Source: an uncultured Pseudomonadota bacterium
GTDB taxonomy: Bacteria; Pseudomonadota; Alphaproteobacteria; RF32; CAG-239
Direction: 5' to 3'
Length of the DNA stretch: 49,555 nucleotides
Assembly (NCBI GenBank): GCA_949290295.1
Contig: CASERH010000013.1
Location: forward strand, 1-49,555
Of this stretch, positions 42,298 to 49,555 are shown piece after piece; the stretch's first letter is position 1, and each line of letters begins with the position of its first letter. A program made the translations under genes and the position numbers. Under the pieces are notes generated by a model. It worked only from the letters and a program-made list of their open reading frames with translations, was not told where the DNA came from and did not search any database.

Positions 42298-43428
42298 TTG
42301 ATTGCTTTTTCCCGAAACAGCAAAAGCCTTATTGCCAACTGGTGGTGGACGGTTGATAAGGCCCTTTTGATTATGATTGGGCTTATCATCATTATCGGGG
42401 CTTTCTTGAATTTTTCAGCTTCTCCGGCGGTGGCTAACCGTATCGGAGTGGGGAGTTTTCACTTTATCAAGCGTCAGTTTTTCTTTTTGCCGTTGGCGGT
42501 TGGTATTATGTTGTTTCTCTCAATGCAGAGCCTTAAAACTATTCGGAGAACAGCGGTTATCGGTTATGTCTTGACGGTGGTTTTGATGATTTTGGCATTG
42601 TGGGGGCCGGAAGTTAAGGGGGCTCATCGCTGGATTGCTCTGGGCTCTTTTTCTTTGCAGCCCTCTGAATTTGTAAAGCCAACTTTTGTGGTGGTGGCAG
42701 CATGGCTGTTTGAGGGGCAAAAGCGCTATCGGGATTTTCCCGGTGATGCCCTCTCCATTGTTTTGTTTGCTTTTACTTTGTTTTTGCTTTTATTGCAACC
42801 TGATGTGGGAATGTCAGTGGTGGTCACTTTGGTGTGGGCTTTCCAGTTCTTTCTTTCCGGGCTTTCGCTTTGGATTGTGGGCGGAATGGCTTTGGCCGGG
42901 GTTTTGGCTTTGGGTGGGGCATATTTGGTGTTTCCCCATGTTCAGGCGCGTTTTCAACAATTTTTGGCCTCCGAAAATAATCTGAGCTATCAGGTCAAAA
43001 AAGCAATGGAAGCTTTTGAAAATGGTAATGTTTTTGGCGTTGGGCCCGGAGAAGGCGTGGTCAAGATGCATATTCCCGATGCACATACGGACTTTATTTT
43101 TGCCGTGGCGGCCGAGGAATATGGAATGCTTTTGTGTCTCCTGATTATCGGTTTGTATGCCGCTATTGTTATTCGAACACTGATGATTTCCTGCAAGGAT
43201 AATAACTTATTTATTATTTTGGCGGCTTCGGGGTTGGCAGCCAGTTTTGGCTTGCAAAGCATTATTAACATGGCTTCAACCTTGCACCTCATGCCTACCA
43301 AAGGCATGACACTTCCATTTATTTCTTATGGAGGTTCTTCGCTCTTGGGAATTGCCCTGGGCATGGGAATGTTGCTTGCCATTACTCGCAAAAATGTTCA
43401 TGCGGAGGAAAAAGATGAAACCTACTAA
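42298..43428 (+). CDS. ftsW: Septal lipid II glycosyltransferase FtsW
   Basis: A 376-residue SEDS-family membrane protein with ten hydrophobic spans, HRWIALGSFSLQPSEFVKP, GPGEGVVKMHIPDAHTDFIFAV, and the end FISYGGSSLLGI. Partnering with a penicillin-binding protein, FtsW polymerises septal peptidoglycan. The start is a TTG at 42298, seven bases after AGGAG, because no ATG fits. It begins 15 bases after mraY, where many bacteria have murD. Confidence 0.93.
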   Translation: MIAFSRNSKSLIANWWWTVDKALLIMIGLIIIIGAFLNFSASPAVANRIGVGSFHFIKRQFFFLPLAVGIMLFLSMQSLKTIRRTAVIGYVLTVVLMILALWGPEVKGAHRWIALGSFSLQPSEFVKPTFVVVAAWLFEGQKRYRDFPGDALSIVLFAFTLFLLLLQPDVGMSVVVTLVWAFQFFLSGLSLWIVGGMALAGVLALGGAYLVFPHVQARFQQFLASENNLSYQVKKAMEAFENGNVFGVGPGEGVVKMHIPDAHTDFIFAVAAEEYGMLLCLLIIGLYAAIVIRTLMISCKDNNLFIILAASGLAASFGLQSIINMASTLHLMPTKGMTLPFISYGGSSLLGIALGMGMLLAITRKNVHAEEKDETY

Positions 43429-44530
43429 GGATGCAAAAAAGCCTTTGATTATTCTTACTGCCGGCGGAACCGGCGGCCATGTATATCCGGCGGAGGCCTT
43501 GGCTGAGGAGCTGGAAGCAAGGGGGTATCGCCTTATGCTGATTACTGATGGCCGCGGCAAAGATAACTACAAAGGAAAGCTTGGACAAATGCCTAATGTG
43601 GCCGTGCTTTCCGGCGGTGTGGTCGGGAAATCAAAATTATTCAAGATCCAAAGTCTTATCAAAACCGCAATCGGGATTATGCAGGCGGCTTGGGTATTGT
43701 GGCGTGAAAAGCCTCTTTGCGTGGTCGGGTTTGGCGGATATGCGTCCTTTCCTGCATCTATGGCTGCAATTTTATCGGGTACGGATTTGATTATTCATGA
43801 ACAAAACTCGGTGATGAGCCGAACAAATCGTTTTTTGGCCAAATATGCAGAGTTGGTCGGGCAGAGTTTTAAAAGGGTCAAATATGCTCCCGCTCAAGAA
43901 CGCTGTATTTTATGCGGTATGCCGGTTAGGGCATCTATTGTCGAGGCAGCCTCAAAGCCTTATCCGAAATTGTCTGCGAATGACACAATGCGGATTTTGG
44001 TTTTGGGCGGAAGCCAGGGAGCCAAAATCTTGGGTGAGATGGTTCCGGCAGCCGTGCAAAAAATGGATAAAAACTTAACTAAACGCTTGAAGATTTTTCA
44101 ACAATGCCGCAAAGGTGAAGAAAATGATATCGCCCGTGCCTATGAGGGCAGCGGTGTTGAGTTGATGGTTAGGCATTTTTTTGAGAATATGGGAGAGTTG
44201 TATCGAAATTCTCATTTGGTGATCTCCAGGGCCGGGGCTTCCTCCGTTTCTGAAATTGCCGTTGTCGGGGTGCCCTCTATTTTGGTGCCGTTGCCAACTG
44301 CCGCAGATGACCACCAGACATCTAATGCGGCCGAAATTGTTGAGGCTGGTGCCGGAATTGTTATTCCGCAAAGGGAGTTGACTCCGGAGAAACTCAAAAA
44401 AATTATTGAGGAGTGGGCTTTAGATTATCCGAAGCTAAAACATATGTCGGAATGTGCGCAAAAGGCCGGAATTAAAGATGCCGCCAGAAGGCTGGCTGAT
44501 GGAATCGAAAAAACAGTAATCAGACGTTAA
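43415..44530 (+). CDS. murG: UDP-GlcNAc:lipid I N-acetylglucosaminyltransferase
   Basis: A 371-residue GT-B glycosyltransferase with the signature LTAGGTGGHVYPAEALA at residues about 15-31, HEQNSVMSRTNR and VISRAGASSVSEI. It makes lipid II from lipid I at the inner membrane. The ATG at 43415 follows GGAGGA and overlaps the end of ftsW by 14 bases; a longer ORF would start inside ftsW. The next gene is murB, without the murC often found here. Confidence 0.95.
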   Translation: MKPTKDAKKPLIILTAGGTGGHVYPAEALAEELEARGYRLMLITDGRGKDNYKGKLGQMPNVAVLSGGVVGKSKLFKIQSLIKTAIGIMQAAWVLWREKPLCVVGFGGYASFPASMAAILSGTDLIIHEQNSVMSRTNRFLAKYAELVGQSFKRVKYAPAQERCILCGMPVRASIVEAASKPYPKLSANDTMRILVLGGSQGAKILGEMVPAAVQKMDKNLTKRLKIFQQCRKGEENDIARAYEGSGVELMVRHFFENMGELYRNSHLVISRAGASSVSEIAVVGVPSILVPLPTAADDHQTSNAAEIVEAGAGIVIPQRELTPEKLKKIIEEWALDYPKLKHMSECAQKAGIKDAARRLADGIEKTVIRR

Positions 44531-44540
44531 CAGGAGGTGA

Positions 44541-45467
44541 ATGATGCTGGGATTTGGCAAAAAAAAGAATGATTTGGTGAAGCTGTTGCCGGAGGTGCGG
44601 GGAAAATACCTTTGCGATGTGCCGATGTCTAAACATACTTGGTTTGCCGTCGGTGGCCCGGCCGAGGTCATGTTTTTTCCTTTTGATAATGATGATTTGA
44701 GCTGGTTTTTGCGTGCTAAACCATATAATTTGCCGGTTTGTGTCGTCGGCGGCGGCTCTAATTTGCTGGTGCGAGATGGTGGGATTCCCGGTGTGGTTAT
44801 CAAATTGGACAGTGCATTTTATAAAAGCTGGACCAAAGGTGAGGGGGAAATCACCTGCGGAGCCGGAATGCGTAATGCCGATTTGAAAAAGATTATGTTG
44901 GAAAATAAATTGGGGGGACTTGAATTTTTGGTCTCTATTCCGGGGCATTTGGGCGGGGCAGTTAAAACCAACGCCGGTTGCTTTGGTAAAGAGCTCAAAG
45001 ATGTGTTGGTGAAAGCAACCATTGTCAACGGAGATGGAGAAATCCGCGAGGTTCCGGCTAAAGATTTGTCTTTATCTTATCGCAGCAGCGTTTTTCCCGA
45101 TGACTGGATTATTACCTCTTTGACATTGAAAGTGGAACCTAAAGATCCGGAAGAAACACTCAAAATTATGAACGAGCAAAAGAATTATCGTATCAAAAAT
45201 CAGCCGCATAATGTCAAAACCGCAGGCTCAACTTTTAAGAACCCGGAAGGACTGCGTGCTTGGGAACTTATCAAAAAAGCAGGTTGTGCCGATTTGCACA
45301 TCAATGGGGCAAAAGTATCTGAAAAACACTGCAATTTTTTGGTCAATGCCGGCGGAGCTACCGCTCATGATATTGAAACTTTGGGCGAAACAATTGTGCA
45401 AAAGGTAAAAGAGACAACTTCCATAACCTTGGAATGGGAAGTTAAACGAATGGGAATCCATAAATAA
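44541..45467 (+). CDS. murB: UDP-N-acetylenolpyruvoylglucosamine reductase
   Basis: A 308-residue FAD enzyme. GGGSNLLVRDGGIPG binds FAD, YRSSVF carries the catalytic Ser near residue 180 and AGSTFKNPEG is the type II MurB segment. It reduces enolpyruvyl-UDP-GlcNAc to UDP-MurNAc. AGGAGGTGA precedes two consecutive ATG codons; the second (44544) is equally good by spacing. ftsQ follows after two bases, so no ddl is present between them. Confidence 0.95.
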   Translation: MMLGFGKKKNDLVKLLPEVRGKYLCDVPMSKHTWFAVGGPAEVMFFPFDNDDLSWFLRAKPYNLPVCVVGGGSNLLVRDGGIPGVVIKLDSAFYKSWTKGEGEITCGAGMRNADLKKIMLENKLGGLEFLVSIPGHLGGAVKTNAGCFGKELKDVLVKATIVNGDGEIREVPAKDLSLSYRSSVFPDDWIITSLTLKVEPKDPEETLKIMNEQKNYRIKNQPHNVKTAGSTFKNPEGLRAWELIKKAGCADLHINGAKVSEKHCNFLVNAGGATAHDIETLGETIVQKVKETTSITLEWEVKRMGIHK

Positions 45468-45469
45468 AA

Positions 45470-46339
45470 ATGGAACAAGAGGCTGAAACAAAAACATCAA
45501 CTCCGGTTGAAAATGTCCTTAAACCTCAGCGAGAATGGCCGCTCAGGTTGGTGGGGACTTTGTTTGTTTTGGCGTTTATTTTTTTGTTGGCGGCCCTGAT
45601 CCTAACCTTAAAAAATGATTTGGTCGGAAAGCGTTTGCAAGAACTGCAAGAGGAGTTATATGCCTTTGGCGGTGAGCAGGGAATGGTGCTTGAAGATATT
45701 GTCGTCACTGGAAGAGAACGTACCACAAAGGAAGAATTAAATCAGGCTCTGGGGCTCAAACGCGGTGATAATATGCTCAAAATCGATGTCTATGATATTA
45801 AGGAAAAGGTGGAGCAACTTCCCTGGGTTAAGCAAGCATTTGTGCGCCGCAGTTTGCTGCCAAATGTTTTGCATGTTGATATTGAAGAACGCCAAGTTAA
45901 GGCTATTTGGCAGATTAATGAAAAATTTTATCCTCTTGATGAAGATGGAAAAATTATTGAGGCTGATTATCAGATTACCGAGCCTATTTTGTTGATTGTT
46001 GGTGTCGGAGCTCCCGAAAATTTTAAAAATTTGCTGGATGCCTTAAAAGACGGCGACAAAGATTATATTGAAAGAGTGAAGGTGGCTAATTTTATCTCGG
46101 GACGGCGTTGGAATCTGATTTTGGATGATATCCGTACCGGTATTACGGTAAAACTGCCAGAGGATGATATTGCCAAGGCCTGGAAAAAATTGGTGAAATT
46201 AGATGAAACAAAAGGCATTTTTAAACGTAAATTAACTATCATCGATTTAAGATTACCAAATAAAGTTGTGGTGAAATTGCGTAAGGGGTCGGGGGGTGAG
46301 CCCGAAAAGCTTAAAAACACCAAAGAACATAAGTTATAA
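45470..46339 (+). CDS. ftsQ: Cell division protein FtsQ
   Basis: A 289-residue bitopic protein with a cytoplasmic N-terminus, one membrane span at residues about 24-46, a POTRA domain (LEDIVVTGRERTTKEEL) and the conserved LPWVKQAFVRRSLLPNVLHVDIEER segment. FtsQ links early and late divisome parts. It lacks a clear Shine-Dalgarno and starts two bases after murB, so it is probably translated by coupling. Confidence 0.92.
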   Translation: MEQEAETKTSTPVENVLKPQREWPLRLVGTLFVLAFIFLLAALILTLKNDLVGKRLQELQEELYAFGGEQGMVLEDIVVTGRERTTKEELNQALGLKRGDNMLKIDVYDIKEKVEQLPWVKQAFVRRSLLPNVLHVDIEERQVKAIWQINEKFYPLDEDGKIIEADYQITEPILLIVGVGAPENFKNLLDALKDGDKDYIERVKVANFISGRRWNLILDDIRTGITVKLPEDDIAKAWKKLVKLDETKGIFKRKLTIIDLRLPNKVVVKLRKGSGGEPEKLKNTKEHKL

Positions 46340-46353
46340 AAAAAGGACAATTC

Positions 46354-47613
46354 ATGGTGTCACATTCGTTTAACAGGCCGACAACAATTGCTGCTTTGGA
46401 TATCGGATCTTCCAAGGTTTGTTGTGTTATTGCCAAGATGAGCCGTGATAAACGAATTAATATTGCCGGCTATGGGTATAATGCCTCTAAGGGAATTAAA
46501 AACGGCGTAATTACAGATATTAATCAGGCGACACTCTCTGTTTGTAACGCAGTTGAGACGGCAGAACAAATGGCAAATGAGAGAATCGACCGCGTTATCG
46601 TTAATATCTCCGGTGACAAGATTAAAAGTGTGATTAAAGATTCAACCATCACTCTCAATAAGAATCGCCCGGTTAGTGAAAGTGATCTGGTAAAAGTCAT
46701 TGATAAAGGAATCCACAAGATCAATGTGGAGGGGTGTGAGCTTATTCACTGCTTGCCGACAAATTATCGTCTTGACGGCGGAGAAGATATCAAGGATCCG
46801 CGCAATATCTTTGGTGAGACTTTGTCTGTTGATATTTTACTTGGGTTGGTTCCCGATATTATGTTTCGTAATGTCTCCACCGTTATTGAAAATGCGCATT
46901 TGGAAATTGCCGGAAAAGCTTTTTCTTCTTATGCCTCCGGTCTTGCATGTTTGGTGGACGATGAGCGTGAGCTCGGTGCTACCGTTATTGATATGGGTGG
47001 CGGCACGACTTCTATTGCAAGTTTTCGTCATGGGTATCCGGTTTATTTTGCGTCGTTGCCGGTGGGCGGAAATAATGTCACCAATGATATCGCCTATGGC
47101 CTTACGACTTCTTTTTCTCATGCCGAAAGGTTGAAGACCTTGCATGGTTGTGCCTTCTTGAGCTCTCAGGACAGTGAAGAAACCATCAATGTTTATCCGG
47201 TCGGAGAGGAAGATGACAGCTGTATTAAGCAAATTCCGAGAGCAGAGCTTATCAGTATCATCACGCCAAGAATCGAAGAAACGTTCGAGATGGTTAATCG
47301 TAAACTTGCAGAGGCCGGCTTAAGAGATGTTTCAAGCCACAGGGTGGTTTTGACCGGAGGGGCTTCTCAGTTGGCGGGCGTGCGCGAAATTGCCTCAATG
47401 GTTTTGGATAAACAGGTGCGTTTGGGGCGGCCTAAAAATATCTTGAATTTGCCGGATATTCTTTATGGACCGTCTTTTTCAACTTGTGTCGGAATGCTGC
47501 TTTTTGCTCTTAATTATACCGAGCGTAAGCCCGGAAAAATTATCAATAAGCCAGTGCGTTCTAACGGCGGCGGAATTTCTAAAATATTTTCGTGGTTGAA
47601 ACAGAATTTTTGA
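46354..47613 (+). CDS. ftsA: Cell division protein FtsA
   Basis: A 419-residue actin-like ATPase. IAALDIGSSKVCCVIAK near residue 13 and VIDMGGGTTSIASF near residue 210 are phosphate-binding loops, and LTGGASQLAGVREIA is the adenosine motif. The C-terminal GISKIFSWLKQNF is the amphipathic membrane-targeting helix. FtsA ties FtsZ to the membrane. AAAAGGA precedes the ATG; the gene follows ftsQ by 14 bases. Confidence 0.95.
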   Translation: MVSHSFNRPTTIAALDIGSSKVCCVIAKMSRDKRINIAGYGYNASKGIKNGVITDINQATLSVCNAVETAEQMANERIDRVIVNISGDKIKSVIKDSTITLNKNRPVSESDLVKVIDKGIHKINVEGCELIHCLPTNYRLDGGEDIKDPRNIFGETLSVDILLGLVPDIMFRNVSTVIENAHLEIAGKAFSSYASGLACLVDDERELGATVIDMGGGTTSIASFRHGYPVYFASLPVGGNNVTNDIAYGLTTSFSHAERLKTLHGCAFLSSQDSEETINVYPVGEEDDSCIKQIPRAELISIITPRIEETFEMVNRKLAEAGLRDVSSHRVVLTGGASQLAGVREIASMVLDKQVRLGRPKNILNLPDILYGPSFSTCVGMLLFALNYTERKPGKIINKPVRSNGGGISKIFSWLKQNF

Positions 47614-47705
47614 TAAAAATTTTATCTTGGTAACCAAACCTTAATGTATTGCGGGTTATTCTGAACTAAATTGAATTTTTTAGGATTTTGGGAGTAAGAA
47701 TTACC

Positions 47706-49391
47706 ATGTCAATCAAGTTAGCTGTTCCAGAGAAAACCGTTATGCAATTAAAGCCTCGTATCTCCGTTATCGGAGTGGGCGGCGGCGGCGGTAATGCCGT
47801 TAATAATATGATTGCACAAAATCTGGAAGGTATTGATTTTATTGTTGCCAATACAGATGCTCAGGCTTTGGAAAATTCTAAGGCCAGCCGCAAAATCCAA
47901 CTCGGGTTGGAAACAACCAAGGGGCTCGGTGCCGGTGCCAGACCGGAGGTCGGCAGACTTGCGGCTGAGGAGGCAAGAGAGGAAATCGAGCGTGAATTAG
48001 ATGGAGCCAATATGGTCTTTATTACCGCCGGTATGGGCGGCGGAACCGGATCAGGCGCTGCTCCGGTGGTGGCAAAAATTGCCAAAGATAAGGGAATTCT
48101 GACTGTCGGCGTGGTTACCAAGCCTTTTCAGTTCGAGGGCAAAAAACGTTATGAAACTGCTGAAAAAGCTTTGGTCGATTTTACCAAAGAAGTTGACAGT
48201 ATCATCGTTATTCCTAACCAGAATCTTTTTAGAATCGCCGATAAAAATACAACTTTGGTCGATGCTTTTGTGATGGCTGATAATGTCTTGTATGCCGGCG
48301 TGCGCTCTATTACCGATTTGATGATGATGCCGGGGCTTATCAACCTTGATTTTGCCGATATTAAGGCGATTATGGAAGACAAGGGTAAGGCTATTATGGG
48401 AACCGGTGAGGCAGAAGGCGAAGACAGAGCCATCAAAGCTGCCGAACAGGCTTTGGCAAACCCCTTGCTTGATGATTGTTCAATGCACGGAGCCAAGGGT
48501 GTCTTGATTAACATTACCGGCGGGTCTGATATTACCTTGTTTGAAATTGATGAAGCTGCCAGCCGTATTAAAGAAGAAGTTGATGAAGATGCAAATATCA
48601 TTTTCGGTTCCAGTTTCGATGATACTTTGGGTGGAAAAATTCGCGTTTCCATCGTGGCTACGGGAATCGAGGGAGATGGCATCAAAAGAAGCCAAATTCC
48701 TCAGCCAAAGCCCAAACCTATAGATGAGAGCTTTGTGAAGGTTGAGGCTGAACCTTCTGCCCCAAGAGAAGTCGTTGAAGCTAATCTTGAGGTCTTTTCC
48801 GCTGTCAAACCGGTTGAAAGTGTTGATGTGGAAGAGGTTATTAATACCGCTACGGTCACCCCCCTGGCTGCAGCCGAGCCGGAGGATGATGTTGTGAGCG
48901 TGGCTGCCAATGAAGAACAGACGGTGAAATTTAATGACTTTGACTCTCTGGATAAATCCAGTGTGCTTGAAGACATGCCGAATGCTTCTTCTCTCTTTAA
49001 GGCTATTATTAATAAACCTGACGATATGAGCGAGGCTTCCCAAATGGAAAGCGCTCTGTCCTCAAATGAAAATTCTTTTAGACCCAAAAGCTCTTTGAAA
49101 GTTACTGAAGAAGAGCCTGAATTATTCCCGGAACATTCTCCTGTCGCTTCCAAGGTTGCGAGAGCCGAGGAGGCAGAGGAATTGATCGTTACACGCGATG
49201 AAGAAGAGGAACACCATATTCCCACTTTTATTGAGCGGGTGACCGGTTTTTCCATTGCTAAACGTAATCGCAAAAAACAAAAAGAAAATGAACGTGTTCA
49301 AGAGCCTGTATCTCCCTCATTTTCTGACAATGATTTTGATGCGGAAGACAGATTAAATCTTGAAATACCTTCTTTCTTGAGAAGACGTTAG
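47706..49391 (+). CDS. ftsZ: Cell division GTPase FtsZ
   Basis: A 561-residue tubulin homologue. The GTP-binding loop [12 protein letters not shown] is at residues about 109-120, preceded by [15 protein letters not shown] and followed by the T7-loop [10 protein letters not shown]. Residues about 320-545 form a long acidic linker, and the end [12 protein letters not shown] is the conserved peptide that binds FtsA, as in alphaproteobacterial FtsZ. The ATG at 47706 was chosen for the family N-terminus (MSIKL); GGAG lies about 12 bases upstream. The 92 bases between ftsA and ftsZ could hold a promoter. A terminator follows. Confidence 0.97.
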   Translation: MSIKLAVPEKTVMQLKPRISVIGVGGGGGNAVNNMIAQNLEGIDFIVANTDAQALENSKASRKIQLGLETTKGLGAGARPEVGRLAAEEAREEIERELDGANMVFITAGMGGGTGSGAAPVVAKIAKDKGILTVGVVTKPFQFEGKKRYETAEKALVDFTKEVDSIIVIPNQNLFRIADKNTTLVDAFVMADNVLYAGVRSITDLMMMPGLINLDFADIKAIMEDKGKAIMGTGEAEGEDRAIKAAEQALANPLLDDCSMHGAKGVLINITGGSDITLFEIDEAASRIKEEVDEDANIIFGSSFDDTLGGKIRVSIVATGIEGDGIKRSQIPQPKPKPIDESFVKVEAEPSAPREVVEANLEVFSAVKPVESVDVEEVINTATVTPLAAAEPEDDVVSVAANEEQTVKFNDFDSLDKSSVLEDMPNASSLFKAIINKPDDMSEASQMESALSSNENSFRPKSSLKVTEEEPELFPEHSPVASKVARAEEAEELIVTRDEEEEHHIPTFIERVTGFSIAKRNRKKQKENERVQEPVSPSFSDNDFDAEDRLNLEIPSFLRRR

Positions 49392-49422
49392 TCCTTTCTA
49401 TTATTGAGTTATAAACCAGCAA

Positions 49423-49453
49423 AAAAATTCCCGATTTAAAATCGGGAATTTTT
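49423..49453 (+). terminator. Terminator after ftsZ
   Basis: AAAAATTCCCGAT (49423-49435) pairs with ATCGGGAATTTTT (49441-49453) over a 5-base loop. It ends the division cluster, so no lpxC is co-transcribed. Confidence 0.88.
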
Positions 49454-49474
49454 GTATTAATGCCATACAGACTA

Positions 49475-49494
49475 CCCCCATTTTAATGGGGGTT
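49475..49494. other. Palindromic hairpin at the window end
   Basis: ACCCCCAT at 49475-49482 pairs with ATGGGGGT at 49487-49494. No T-run follows. The remaining bases to the end show no gene start that I can support. Confidence 0.5.
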
Positions 49495-49555
49495 GAATGC
49501 TCACGACGACGATGCTATAAGGAAGTATGGAAGTTGTACAAAGTCAGCATAGTGT

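Noticed and set aside
48149..49273. Long minus-strand open frames under ftsZ (178-190 codons)
   Set aside because: They are serine-rich shadows of the well-supported ftsZ frame.

Overview
The window looks like part of the chromosome of an AT-rich alphaproteobacterium. The evidence is a CcrM-type adenine methyltransferase with its C-terminal extension just downstream of rnhB, a flgB-flgC-fliE block, an RlmE/Ppx-GppA neighbourhood, a dcw cluster ending in ftsZ with an alphaproteobacterial-style IP(S/A)FLRR tail, an initiator tRNA with encoded CCA, and a 5S-rRNA-like tail. Pta-AckA, a flavin reductase-rubredoxin fusion and a decayed biotin gene (bioG) suggest a fermentative, partly auxotrophic, probably host-associated organism; that lifestyle is inference.

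Layout. 1-1066: the 3' tail of an rRNA operon, a partial duplicate of that tail, a cold-shock gene, two very small membrane proteins and tRNA-fMet. 1316-7216: accessory genes, with a PcfJ-like/leucine-rich protein, an unknown protein, a bioG pseudogene, two SHOCT-domain membrane proteins and an isoprenylcysteine-methyltransferase-like protein. 7392-15053: a surface-glycan operon of two large HAD-type proteins (one fused to a glycosyltransferase), a cytidylyltransferase, a GT8 enzyme and a divergent PRPP synthetase. It meets a convergent ugd-galE pair. 17527-23048: patatin, small membrane proteins, a glycosyltransferase, msbA and pgpA. 23215-28255: tRNA-Pro, a Pif1-like helicase, slyX, the rubredoxin fusion, an S66 peptidase, rnhB and an unknown gene. 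28400-31183: ccrM, fliE/flgC/flgB and an FlhB-C-terminus-like protein. 31184-35840: a structured intergenic region with a palindromic repeat and a probable ncRNA or leader, an HTH protein, rRNA methyltransferases and two tandem Ppx/GppA proteins. 35998-40888: ackA, pta, ndk, a DUF2066-like protein and an AI-2E/PerM permease. 41206-49391: mraY-ftsW-murG-murB-ftsQ-ftsA-ftsZ.

The genes fall into several working groups: envelope assembly (MsbA, PgpA, GalE, Ugd, glycosyltransferases), lipid II synthesis and division (MraY, MurG, MurB, FtsW, FtsQ, FtsA, FtsZ), rRNA modification and phosphate/energy metabolism. The most unusual features are a family of about 125-bp palindromic elements abutting the 3' ends of three plus-strand genes, one of which supplies the last codons of a peptidase gene; a structured RNA with an overlapping terminator before a small HTH gene; a stem-loop that buries a Shine-Dalgarno sequence; and a dcw cluster from which every Mur ligase and ddl is absent. 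All calls come from reading the sequence, with no database search.
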